A stretch of DNA of 64,000 nt from Hondaea fermentalgiana (lineage: Eukaryota; Sar; Bigyra; Thraustochytrida; Thraustochytriidae), in the NCBI GenBank assembly GCA_014084085.1, contig NPFB01000019.1, positions 225,347-289,346 of the forward strand, in the 5' to 3' direction. The translations under genes and the position numbers were made by a program. Below the pieces are notes generated by a model that saw nothing but the letters and a program-made list of their open reading frames with translations, did no database searches and was not told where the DNA came from. Positions 38,099 to 46,742 of this stretch are shown in pieces. The first letter of the stretch is position 1. Each line of letters begins with the position of its first letter.

Positions 38099-38548
38099 TC
38101 GCGACTTGTCTCGTATTTTCGTTTGCTGCGTTCGCGCTCGCTGTCAAGCTCTTGCCTTTTCAGTCCGTGTTGCGACCACTCGCACTATACCGTTTTCCTA
38201 ACCCTCTCGCGGCTTCGCAAACGTTTTCTTTTCTCTGATTTCTTCTGCACGTCTTACACGCTCAGACCTCTCCGCCGACCCTTGTGTCTTTGCTTTTACA
38301 ATCCTCTGCCTAGCGCAGCGCAGCTCCGAACAGCTCCTCGCGACACCGTGCAGCCTGCACCCGCTCGCTCAGCTGGTTCATCCCCTTGTTCTTTTCATTC
38401 TCCATCCCATCGACGACGATCAATCGTCCCACACGCTTCCCCCCCGCGCTCCAAAACGCGTTGCGCACGCCGCGGCAGGGCGCTAACGGGTGCGGGCGGC
38501 GGCTCTTATTGTTTCCCGTAGCTCTCCCCGTAGCGCGCGGCGCCCGCG

Positions 38549-38632
38549 CGCGCAAGTCGAGAATGGCGCCATGGTCCACTTGCGCGGGCGCGCGCGCAAG
38601 TGGGGCGGCGCGCTATTCCCGACTTGCGCGGC
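38549..38632. promoter_or_regulatory. Nested inverted repeat of CGCAAGT-type elements
   Basis: The outer arms are GCGCGCAAGTCGAGAATGGC (38549-38568) and the near reverse complement GCGCTATTCCCGACTTGCGC (38611-38630). The inner arms CCACTTGCGCG (38578-38588) and CGCGCAAGTGG (38594-38604) are perfect complements around a 5-nt loop. It lies 450 bp upstream of the VOC gene and 680 bp upstream of the ankyrin/TPR/J gene, and could form a cruciform or bind a dimeric factor. Confidence 0.45.
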
Positions 38633-39160
38633 CGGATCGCAGCGCAGATAAGGCGGAGCAGGTGAATACGCGCAGGCAGACGTCAAACATACATCGCATC
38701 GCACCACTCAGACCTCCATCGGGAGCGCGCCCTCGCTCGAGGCGGAGACGCGCCGCGACTCGCAGAACCGCGCGCAGGGCCCGGCCTCCGGGCGGCGGCA
38801 GCGAGCGAGCGAGGCGGCGGCCGAGCGAGCGGCCCGCGAGGCGGAAGCGGAAGCGGCGTGATCGGCGTCGACGCCGTTTTGAAATCGAGAGCAAGCATTC
38901 CATCCCTCGCGATTGTTGGATTTGATTTCTTGAACTCCAAGCCGAGGCCCGAGCAAGCCCGAGAGGAACGCGCTCGGGGAGAGGCCGGGGCGCGAGGAGA
39001 AGGAGACCGAGGCCTGGCGCGGGGCTCGTCCGGCGAAAGAGGTTCTGGCGGAAGGTCGAACTTATCCTGCGCAGAGCAAGAGAACGAGCAAGCGCGTGGC
39101 CCAAGCCAAAGCAGCAGAACGTTTGCTTGGGTTTTCTGCGCGCATTCAAGTTGCTGCTGT

Positions 39161-39196
39161 CTGAGAGAGAGAGAGAGAGAGAGAGAAGGAGAGGGA
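39161..39196. repeat. (GA)n tract
   Basis: Uninterrupted GAGAGA for about 26 bp, then purine-rich sequence, in the 5' region of the gene at 39312. Confidence 0.9.
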
Positions 39197-39311
39197 GACA
39201 AGAGGACAAACCCGAGCCACCGAGCAAGCACGAAAGGGGCCACGGCCGCGCGAAGTCCGTCGGCCGCGCGAAGATTGGCGCCCGCGCGAAGGAGGGAAGC
39301 GGCCAGAGAAG

Positions 39312-42152
39312 ATGCGCGGCCACGCCGGCGCGAGCGCAGCGTACCGGCGCGGGGCAGCCTACGACGGCAGGAGCCGCGAGGCGAACGGAGACCCCTTTGC
39401 AGGCTACCGCTCCGCAAATAACGGGCAGGGCGGAGCGTCGTCGTCTTCGTCGGCGAGCTCGTCAGCGAACTCATCGGCGCCGTTTGCGAGCATGACGGCG
39501 ATGCTGTCGCACAAGCTACAGCAGGTCGCAGAGGAGATGGAAGCCTCTTTCACGACGGAAAAGGATAGGTACGAAAATGCGCTCGTGACGCTTCGTGACA
39601 AGGTGGGCTCGTTGCGCACGTCGTTGGACCTGGAGAAGACGCGGTCATCGCGACAGCAAGAACTAATCGATTCTTTGCAGCAGCAACTGCACGATTCGCA
39701 ACTGGTGGAAAACATGCAATCCAAGGAAAGGCTGCTTGAACAGGGCAAACTCGTCAAGGAAGTGGAAAGCCTCCGCGCCGAGGTTATGGCGCTGCGATTC
39801 CAGGTGCTCAACAATGGCCCCGACGTCATGAACGGGACTGGGCGCGGTGAAAATGTGAACCCAAACACGCCAACAAAACGGAGTGACAAAGCCAACGCCA
39901 AAGAGTCGTACTCGCAGCAGCTCCTGGCCGCGGCGCGCGACGGCAAGCTGGAGACGGTCAAGTCACTGCTGAACCCGGAACGGGCGATTGTCTCGAGCGC
40001 CTTGGAGGCGTATCGGCGGACGCTCTCGGCTGCGCTCTCGGAAGCGGCAAGCACGCGTGGACGCAAATCGCTGGACATGGTGACACTGCTGTTGACGTGC
40101 GGCGCGGATCCCTTTGTCGCGAGCGCAGAAAAGACGGGCTGGAATGCCGTGCACTGCGCAAGCAAGGCGGGTTCGGATAAGAGCTTGGAGAAAATGCTAA
40201 GCTTTGGCGCCAAAGCCATGGGAAGGCATTTGGAGAAAACGGTCGAGCCAGAGACGCAAACGGCGCTGCACCTTGCGGCACGTGGTGGCCACGCGCGGTG
40301 CGTGCGACTTCTCATGCGCAACGGTGCCGACGTGACGGCACGCGACAAAACTGGCAAGACGCCACTGGAGCTCGCCGAGCTGACTCTTGTTGCTGCAGGG
40401 GAGGCCGACGCGGCAGCTCTTGCGAGGTCGAGGGCCTCGAGCGCGGGAAGTCCCAAGTCAATCGCGGGCACGCGTGAGGGTGGCACACACGATCCGGAAG
40501 ATCCAGCGGTGTCGGCAGATGATGCAGCACCAGGACCCCAGACGCAGGCCACGGACGAGGAGGCAACGACGCCTCGCGAAGGTTCGACACCAAGTGAAGA
40601 AAGCAAAACAAGAAGTACTCGCGCCAAGAGCAAGCACAAGAGCCCAAAGGCCACGGCTGCGGCGGTGGTAAAGGCTGCCGAGGCTGAAAAGCTGCTGCGA
40701 GACGCAGATCTCTTGTTTTGGTCGCACTCGGTGCGCGCCAACCGGCTGTACGCCCAAGAGGACTTTAAGGGCGCCTTGGCCGCCTATTCTGCTGCGATCG
40801 ATCTTGCAGAGTCGGTCAAGGACGAGCGCGTGGCGACACAGGCCAATCTCGCCACGTTGTATTACAACAGCGCGCGCGCGTGCGTCAAGGCCGGTCTGCA
40901 CCTGCAAGCGATCGAGCGGTGCTCGACAGCGATCGAGTTGCGGGGCGGCTCGTACAAGAATGCGCTTGCACAGCGCGCCTCGTCTCACATGGCTCTGTTT
41001 GATTATGCGCGCGCAGTGACTGATTATGAGCAGCTCATACAGCAAAGTCGCGCCGATGCGGAGCCGGCGTCTGGCTCAGAGGACTGGACGGCTTGTCTCG
41101 AGCGGGCGCGAGACTTGGCAGCCAAGGCCACGGATCATTATCTTGTGCTTGGTCTCCAGGCAGATGCCACGCCGACGCAGGTGAAACAATCCTTTCGCAA
41201 GCAGTGTCTCAAGTGGCACCCGGACAAGCATCGTGGCAGTGCTGACGATACAGCGCGGGCGTCAATCATGTTCAAGGCCATCAACGAAGCCAACGAGATC
41301 CTGAGCGATGAGCAAAAGCGAACCTTGTATGACATTGATCGCATCTCCAAGCGTATGGATGACATTGTGCGGCGCCAGCACGAGGAACAGACGCAATGGA
41401 ATGCGGCTGCGGCGGCTGCAGAGGCAAATGCCAGCTACTTTTCGGCCTCGAAGCGCTCGCGACGGGCGTATGCGGACACGCGAAGCCCGCCGTATGGCAG
41501 CGAGACGGGGAGAGCGCGCGCTGGCACCGGGTTCCGATCGAGCGGATCCAGCCGTCACAACAATGAGGATGATGACGACCTGGACTTGGGCGAAGATGAT
41601 GACGACCTTGGCGAGGGCGTTGTCGATGACGACGACGACGACGACGATGACGATGTTCATGTCGGAGCCGCGCACCACGACGATGATGACGACGATCTTG
41701 ACGATGTTTCTTCGCTGGGTTCAACGTCAGATGGGTCGCAAGCGGGTCGATTCCCAGAGGCCGGGGCGGCGCATCGTTTTTTTCGCGCGCGCGCGAGAGA
41801 AAGTCCAAGTGCAAACGAGAGTTTTGAAATCCACTTGGATGGCGAAGGTCGACCAGGCGTTGCTTCGGTGGGAGGTGACGGTGTGCTTTCCGACGACGAT
41901 GATCTTGATGACGATGACGATGATGTGGACGAGGACGAGATCTTTGAGCGGCTGCATACGGCCAGTCGCAATTTTGAGGCGAGAGCCGCTCGTTCTCGTT
42001 GGAGCAACGCAGGTGGGATTCGTCGCAGCCATCTGTTTAGCTTTGGGTTCCGTGGCGGGGGCGCAGGCAGCAACAGCAATAGTAGCAATGCGAATGCATC
42101 CTTTGGCGCCGGTGAAAGCACGGCACGTTCAGAGTTCAAGATGCCGCTGTAG
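39312..42152 (+). CDS. Coiled-coil, ankyrin, TPR and J-domain fusion protein
   Basis: ATG 39312 gives 946 residues. The order is: a Ser-rich N-terminus; a coiled coil at about 60-175; ankyrin repeats at about 200-356 (QTALHLAARGGHARCVRLLMRNGADVTARD is the clearest); a low-complexity linker; three TPR-like helix pairs at about 463-583; and a J domain at about 607-678 (DHYLVLGLQADATPTQVKQS) with the HPD motif at 41217-41225. The tail is extremely acidic, with long Asp runs, and Ser/Gly-rich. TPR followed by a J domain matches DNAJC7/DNAJC3-type Hsp70 co-chaperones, whose TPRs bind the EEVD tails of Hsp70 and Hsp90. The ankyrin block and acidic tail are additional. Repeat boundaries were judged by eye. 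Confidence 0.9.
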   Translation: MRGHAGASAAYRRGAAYDGRSREANGDPFAGYRSANNGQGGASSSSSASSSANSSAPFASMTAMLSHKLQQVAEEMEASFTTEKDRYENALVTLRDKVGSLRTSLDLEKTRSSRQQELIDSLQQQLHDSQLVENMQSKERLLEQGKLVKEVESLRAEVMALRFQVLNNGPDVMNGTGRGENVNPNTPTKRSDKANAKESYSQQLLAAARDGKLETVKSLLNPERAIVSSALEAYRRTLSAALSEAASTRGRKSLDMVTLLLTCGADPFVASAEKTGWNAVHCASKAGSDKSLEKMLSFGAKAMGRHLEKTVEPETQTALHLAARGGHARCVRLLMRNGADVTARDKTGKTPLELAELTLVAAGEADAAALARSRASSAGSPKSIAGTREGGTHDPEDPAVSADDAAPGPQTQATDEEATTPREGSTPSEESKTRSTRAKSKHKSPKATAAAVVKAAEAEKLLRDADLLFWSHSVRANRLYAQEDFKGALAAYSAAIDLAESVKDERVATQANLATLYYNSARACVKAGLHLQAIERCSTAIELRGGSYKNALAQRASSHMALFDYARAVTDYEQLIQQSRADAEPASGSEDWTACLERARDLAAKATDHYLVLGLQADATPTQVKQSFRKQCLKWHPDKHRGSADDTARASIMFKAINEANEILSDEQKRTLYDIDRISKRMDDIVRRQHEEQTQWNAAAAAAEANASYFSASKRSRRAYADTRSPPYGSETGRARAGTGFRSSGSSRHNNEDDDDLDLGEDDDDLGEGVVDDDDDDDDDDVHVGAAHHDDDDDDLDDVSSLGSTSDGSQAGRFPEAGAAHRFFRARARESPSANESFEIHLDGEGRPGVASVGGDGVLSDDDDLDDDDDDVDEDEIFERLHTASRNFEARAARSRWSNAGGIRRSHLFSFGFRGGGAGSNSNSSNANASFGAGESTARSEFKMPL

Positions 42153-42837
42153 GTTGTTTTTACTCTTGTATTATGGGCCTGGCGCCCTTGGCCTGGTACA
42201 AAACCAAGATTATTCATTTGTTTCTTGCACTACTCTTGAATTGTGCCTTGTAGTTTTGTCTATCTTTCCATGCAGCAGCCGCAGCAGCAGCAGCAATAAC
42301 AATAATATCAACAATAGCAGCAACAACAATTACATCAACAATAGCAGCAACAACAATAACAACAGCAGCAACAACAACATCAACAATAGCAGCTACTTCT
42401 TTTCTGACTCGAGCAAGCTTGCGCTGGAAATCGCGAGCTTTGCATGAAATTTCGCATTCCACAAAGACAACATTTTTTTTTGGGGGGGGGGGGAGCAAAA
42501 GGAAGTCTCACCTTATTCGCTTTTCTTTTGAACTAGCGTCAGCTTCTCCTCCCCTCCCAACTGCTGCAAGAAAGAGAACAGAGGAGATAATTTGAGCGAC
42601 GGTCGCTCAGTTGCGTGTTTCATCGAGAAGAAGAAAGAATTCTTTTGAGAAAAAAAAAAAGGAATCCAAAAGATAGATCATTGCAGCCGTCTTTTTGCGA
42701 ACAACAGAGCGACAAACGCCGCGCGCAAGCAGCGCGCGAACGACGGAGACGCTTGGAAGCAGCACGAGACGGCGTGCACGCACGGCAACGAGACAAGCCA
42801 CACACGCGCCCTCGCAGACGAGCGAGCAAACGGCACC
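42153..42837. other. Intergenic between the J-domain gene and CSN2
   Basis: Holds a CAA/CAG minisatellite (42271-42400) in the 3' region of the upstream gene, a T8/G10 homopolymer pair at about 42472-42493 and an A-rich run at 42650-42660. The part before 42838 is likely the CSN2 5'UTR. No additional gene. Confidence 0.6.
42271..42400. repeat. CAA/CAG-rich imperfect minisatellite
   Basis: Repeats of roughly 30-36 bp built from ATCAACAATAGCAGCAACAA and close variants, 120 bp after the stop at 42152. Confidence 0.85.
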
Positions 42838-44298
42838 ATGTCTGACGACGAGTACGTGTATAGCGACGACGAAGGCGATTACCAGTACTCGGACGGCGGC
42901 GAGGAGGAAGAAGGTGGCGGTGGGCAGAGCGACTATGCTATTGAGGTGGAGAACGCGTTTTACGAAGCAGATGACAAGCGACGAAACGATCCAGGCGCAG
43001 CGCTCGAGCTATTCAAAAAGGTCGTGCAGCTCGAAAAGGACAATCGGCCGGACGAGGTCAAGTGGCGTTTCAAGAGCTTGGAGCACATGGTTGTGCTCCA
43101 TTACCGGCTAGGTCAGGGAGACGCCATGCTGCAAGTGTACCAGGAGCTCTTGGGTTGCCTTGACAAGGTGACGCGAAACGAATGCAACGACACAATCAAC
43201 CATGTCTTGGATACCGTGTCGGCCGGCGCTGGGCCTCAGGGCGCGCAGGTTTCGCTCGCGCGCATGTACGAGATTACCCTGGACGTCCTTCGCTCATCAC
43301 AGAATGAGCGACTATGGTTTAACACAAATCTCAAACTCGGCAAGATGCTGCTCGATCGTGGAGACTATGGCGCCTTGGAAAGGACTGTCGGCCTCTTGCA
43401 CGACTCACTCAAGTCGGGGCAGTCCAAGGAGGACCAGAATCGCGATGCATACCTCTTGGAAGTGTATGCGTTGGAGATTGCAATGTATGATGCCACGCGA
43501 CAAAACGCAAAGCTCAAGGAGATTTGGCACAAGACGAACTCGCTCTCGGCGGCCATTCAAGATCCGCGTATCTTTGGCGGCTTGCATGAGGCGGGCGGCA
43601 AGATGAGCATGGAAGAGGAGGCCTGGTCAAAGGCATATGACGAGTTTTTCCAGAGCTTTCGGAATTATCAAGAAGCCGGGAACCCGCGCGCAAAGCAATG
43701 CCTCAAGTATGTTGTTCTCGCGAACATGATTGCGCTCAAGGACATCAACCCATTTGACAGTCGCGAGGCTAAAGTGTACAAGGACGATCCGGAGATCCAA
43801 GCAATGGTGGAGTTGCGCGCAGCGTATGAGTCGTCAGATGTGAAGCAGTTTGAGCGATTGCTCAAGGACGAGAAATTGGGCATCACCTCGGACCCTTTTA
43901 TTATGCGTTACGTAAACGACTTGCTGCACAACATTCGGAGCGAAGTTCTCAAGAAGCTTGTGCGTCCGTACAAGCGTGTGCGGCTGGACTTTCTTGCACG
44001 TGAGATCAACGTGCCAGCGTTAGAGGTTGAGGGGATTCTGGTGCAGCTTATTTTGGACAACCGCATCAACGCACGGATAGATCAGCGTCTTGGTGTGCTG
44101 GAGAAGTTTACACCGGTACTCGGACCTTCATCCTCTGGATCGTCCGGAGCAAAGGCTGCGAATGCGCCGGGTGACGCCGGAGGATCGGTTGTTCTTGGCG
44201 CCGAGATGGAGGAATCCTCTACTCGTGTGGCGATGGATCGCAAATTCATTTCGTTGAAAGCATGGGCCTCCTCGCTTTCCAAGATATCATCAAATTGA
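42838..44298 (+). CDS. CSN2: COP9 signalosome complex subunit 2
   Basis: ATG 42838 gives 486 residues. The acidic Tyr-rich start MSDDEYVYSDDEGDYQYSDG and the following VENAFYEADDKRRNDPGAAL are typical of CSN2/Rpn6-type PCI proteins. TPR-like helices follow (WRFKSLEHMVVLHYRLGQGDAM; LWFNTNLKLGKMLLDRGDY; YDEFFQSFRNYQEAGNPRAK). The C-terminal PCI/winged-helix domain has LARMYEITLDVLRSSQNE upstream and then YKRVRLDFLAREINVPALEVEGILVQLILDNRINARIDQ. The tail has a Ser/Gly/Ala-rich insertion and ends LKAWASSLSKISSN. The COP9 signalosome removes NEDD8 from cullins. The other subunits are not in this window. An AATAAA overlaps the stop at 44298-44303. Confidence 0.96.
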   Translation: MSDDEYVYSDDEGDYQYSDGGEEEEGGGGQSDYAIEVENAFYEADDKRRNDPGAALELFKKVVQLEKDNRPDEVKWRFKSLEHMVVLHYRLGQGDAMLQVYQELLGCLDKVTRNECNDTINHVLDTVSAGAGPQGAQVSLARMYEITLDVLRSSQNERLWFNTNLKLGKMLLDRGDYGALERTVGLLHDSLKSGQSKEDQNRDAYLLEVYALEIAMYDATRQNAKLKEIWHKTNSLSAAIQDPRIFGGLHEAGGKMSMEEEAWSKAYDEFFQSFRNYQEAGNPRAKQCLKYVVLANMIALKDINPFDSREAKVYKDDPEIQAMVELRAAYESSDVKQFERLLKDEKLGITSDPFIMRYVNDLLHNIRSEVLKKLVRPYKRVRLDFLAREINVPALEVEGILVQLILDNRINARIDQRLGVLEKFTPVLGPSSSGSSGAKAANAPGDAGGSVVLGAEMEESSTRVAMDRKFISLKAWASSLSKISSN

Positions 44299-44437
44299 AT
44301 AAAAGATGACGAAGCTATTATGACATTGTCAGTGTGAAGCAAAAGTCGTCCGTCTCGCTTTCCTCTGTTCACGGATCGCTTCGTGGCAGGGAGGCCCAAC
44401 TTCCTTCACTCTTAAATTGAATTTTGGAAAAGAGTGA

Positions 44438-44701
44438 TGTTCGCAACTGTACCGAGGGCTATTTCTACTCTGTACACTTTTTATTTCCCCTTGGTATACC
44501 TTATCGTGGAGCGGCAATCCGTTGCATGTGCCCATTTTGAAGGGAGGTGAGCCGGACGAGATTGATGCACTTGAAAAGGCAATAAGATCAGTTCGTACCT
44601 TGCAGGAGGAAGCGGCCGCGAAGCCTCGAGATGCAGCTGTAACGACAACATCCGCACTTTCTCGTCGAGGGACTCTTTCGAGGTTGTTTGACCGGAGATA
44701 A
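44438..44701 (+). CDS. Possible 3' terminal exon of an unidentified small gene
   Basis: A plus-strand frame without ATG is open from 44438 to TAA 44699-44701. Its last 60 codons look coding: LHVPILKGGEPDEIDALEKA, an acidic/basic amphipathic stretch RSVRTLQEEAAAKPRD, and a Ser/Arg-rich end SRRGTLSRLFDRR. AATAAA follows 32 nt after the stop. The upstream part is hydrophobic (LFLLCTLFISPWYTLSW). With no start codon it would need an upstream exon. I do not recognise the protein. Confidence 0.3.
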   Translation, partial: CSQLYRGLFLLCTLFISPWYTLSWSGNPLHVPILKGGEPDEIDALEKAIRSVRTLQEEAAAKPRDAAVTTTSALSRRGTLSRLFDRR

Positions 44702-45180
44702 GCAGTCTTTTTCCTATTAGTTTATGTAATCAAATAAAAAAACCAAAATAATTAGCGGATGCGGGAAGTCCTAGAGCTCGGCTTCGTCGGGATGTTCCGA
44801 TGAGGCGAAAACTTGCGATCAAGAAGTATGCCTTCCATTCCGCACGTTCGCCTTTGCGGACGACGAACATAGGTCCAAAAAACCAAGGATATTACATTTT
44901 TCTGACTGTGAAAGTAGCAAATTCGGGTGACCGTATTTACTCGAGGAGCGAAGAGTATCTCTCTTTATCGCAATGTCGCAGCCTGAGATGATAGAGCAAG
45001 ACACATTGACAGAAATGGTCTCGAGCAAGCTCACAAGAAATTAGTAGTATAAATGATCCGGATTGCTGGAGATGTTTCATTCTACATTTCGATTCGATCA
45101 AGATGGAAACAACAACATCAAAAACATCAGGATATGGAGGAGAGCAAGAGCTAGACTAAACTCCGTGAAAATACGTGGAG
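44702..45180. other. Intergenic between the orphan exon and the proton-channel stop
   Basis: AT-richer DNA. A 63-codon frame at 44800 (starting MRRKLAIKKYAFHS) has no recognisable features. Nothing else is supported. Confidence 0.45.
44733..44738 (+). terminator. AATAAA polyadenylation-like signal
   Basis: AATAAA 32 nt downstream of the TAA at 44699-44701, followed by an A-rich stretch. Confidence 0.35.
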
Positions 45181-45906
45181 TCAAAGCTGCGCTGCGGACA
45201 CAGATGCCACACGGGATTTGCGACGAGCGCTTTCGACACTTTCTTCCTCCCAAGCCTCGCTCTGCACATTCTCCTCGCCAGTGACAATGTTGGCGAGAAG
45301 CTGACGACGCTTGGTAGTAAAGAGACCGTGACTGATACGAATAAGGCGCCAGACTCGGGCAATAATAAGTGCCGAGGCAATGGCGTCATCCTCGGTCTCA
45401 TGCAGCAAAATCTCGAGCGCGATGCTAGTTGTGACGATGAAAATATCGAGCTGGTATGAGAGGTTGCGGAGGAACTGAAAGGGGCCTAGAGTGATGAAAG
45501 CAAGGACGAGTTCGATCTCAAAGATGATGAGAATGACGAGACTGACGACGTACATGATGGCAGAGGTGGAATGGACAATGTCTGAGTGTTCCTCGCAGTG
45601 AATATGGGCCGTAAGAGACTCGACGCCGCTCGAATCGACGCATTCAGCATTATTTGTGATGGCGTAGCAAGGTGGGAAATGTGCGTCAAGGAAGACTTGC
45701 GCAAAGAGGAGAATCACGTCGAACATGAGCAGGCCCGTGAGTGTGTATTGGGTGTTTCGCGCATGGAGCCACCGGATGGATGAGGATCTCCATAGCGAGT
45801 TGTACTCGACGTCCACGTAGGCAACCTCTTCTCGCTCGGACACGTAGCACTTGATGCGCTTGTCATAGTCTTCACGGGTGAACTTGTCCGGATAGGCGTC
45901 AGCCAT
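45181..45906 (-). CDS. HVCN1: Voltage-gated proton channel Hv1-like (voltage-sensor-only channel)
   Basis: ATG 45906 gives 241 residues with four membrane helices and no pore domain. S1 is LTGLLMFDVILLFAQVFLD, where Asp63 aligns with the proton-selectivity aspartate (human D112). S2 is IMYVVSLVILIIFEIELVLAF with Glu130, and S3 is SYQLDIFIVTTSIALEILL with Asp154. S4 is ALIIARVWRLIRISHG, with the Hv1 signature RxWRxxR (Arg184, Arg187, Arg190). The Asn that usually follows the third Arg by three positions is His193 here. The S1-S2 loop is Cys- and His-rich (HIHCEEHSD), which could bind zinc. The C-terminus is short and charged (EENVQSEAWEEESVESARRK) rather than a long coiled coil. Family members extrude protons on depolarisation and balance charge for NADPH oxidases or regulate pH. 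Confidence 0.87.
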   Translation of the reverse strand: MADAYPDKFTREDYDKRIKCYVSEREEVAYVDVEYNSLWRSSSIRWLHARNTQYTLTGLLMFDVILLFAQVFLDAHFPPCYAITNNAECVDSSGVESLTAHIHCEEHSDIVHSTSAIMYVVSLVILIIFEIELVLAFITLGPFQFLRNLSYQLDIFIVTTSIALEILLHETEDDAIASALIIARVWRLIRISHGLFTTKRRQLLANIVTGEENVQSEAWEEESVESARRKSRVASVSAAQL

Positions 45907-45934
45907 CTCTCTCGTTTTCTCTCGCACTCTTTCC

Positions 45935-45969
<35 letters not shown>

Positions 45970-46385
45970 CGGCGCGGGTCAATGATGTAACAGCACTCGT
46001 GCTTTCCCTTCTCCGAGCCCGAGCAGCGAAGGCGCGGCCTCTCCCGCGCGCGACCAGAGGTAGTACGCCTTCTACTTGCCGAAGTTGCACTCGTTGTTGT
46101 TGCCAAGTGGGTGTCCCGCGTGCGCGTGCACGTGCTGGCTGCCGTAGCGGTGGAGACTCGTACGGATTTACTTGATAGCCTCCTAGGACCTACTTGTGTA
46201 GGACGCCGGACTAAGTTTTCACCCGTAATGGGCCGTTTTTGCTTGGGACTATGGCCGTGGTGGGAGCAGTAGTGAATGAGCGGTATACGGACGCAGAACC
46301 GGCCTCTCGAGCGTAAGCCCCATGCGCTGTGCGATGCACAATGGACCAGCCTTGCCGAGGACCATGGTGGTAAATTGCGCAGAGT
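45907..46385. other. Upstream region of the proton-channel gene
   Basis: Contains a CTG tract (45937-45970) directly upstream of the ATG, probably in the 5'UTR. No other feature recognised. Confidence 0.5.
45937..45970. repeat. (CTG)n tract, one interruption
   Basis: GCTGCTGCTGTTGCTGCTG... about 35-65 bp upstream of the proton-channel start, probably transcribed in its 5'UTR as CAG on the minus strand. Confidence 0.9.
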
Positions 46386-46742
46386 TCACGGGCAGCATCC
46401 ACATGCTGGCACGAAGCGCGCATTCCGAAGACAGTCTAAGATTCTACTCTCCTGATCTTGCGTGCTAGTGAGGTCCGACGTTTGCCAACTGTCTTGAGGA
46501 GGAGGGCTCCTCGTCGCGAACAATGCAAGTTTATGCTCTGCTTTGCTAGTCTTGCGAGCAGTTGACCTCCGACGTTTTCTATCATGAAAAGGAGGACACC
46601 TCGTCGCAAACAATGCAAGTATATGCTCTGCCAAGACGGTCAGTCGCGTCGCAAGCTGTGTCATTTTCAGATTCAGAGTCGTGACCTGAGGACGAAACAG
46701 TAAAACATGCATTTCGCAAATGGCAAGCCGTAGAAAGCTCAT
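46386..46742 (-). CDS. Possible 118-residue protein with internal 30-residue duplication, or a gene remnant
   Basis: ATG 46742 on the minus strand opens 118 residues. The first part is heptad-like and hydrophobic (VTTLNLKMTQLATRLTVLAE). The motif AEH-x-LALFATR-x-PP occurs twice, 30 residues apart, because of an exact 90-bp spacing between DNA copies. A basic patch DRKRRRSTARK lies between them. No family recognised. The in-frame duplication slightly favours past coding; the end (RFVPACGCCP) looks random. Confidence 0.25.
   Translation of the reverse strand: MSFLRLAICEMHVLLFRPQVTTLNLKMTQLATRLTVLAEHILALFATRCPPFHDRKRRRSTARKTSKAEHKLALFATRSPPPQDSWQTSDLTSTQDQESRILDCLRNARFVPACGCCP
46501..46630. repeat. 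Direct duplication, 40-bp core at 90-bp spacing
   Basis: 46501-46540 and 46591-46630 differ at only 5 of 40 positions. The flanking word TCCGACGTTT is also repeated upstream of each copy. Confidence 0.85.

Larger units (their letters stand above)
38099..39311. other. Divergent intergenic region upstream of VOC and ankyrin/TPR/J genes
   Basis: A pyrimidine-rich stretch (about 38100-38330) adjoins the VOC start. A nested inverted repeat made of CGCAAGT-type elements lies at 38549-38632, and a (GA)n tract at 39161-39196. No gene supported; low-complexity Arg/Ala frames occur on both strands. Confidence 0.55.

Noticed and set aside
39404..40741. Minus-strand open frame of 445 codons opposite the ankyrin/TPR/J gene
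   Set aside because: Ser/Ala/Val-rich low complexity, antisense to a gene with clear ankyrin, TPR and J motifs.
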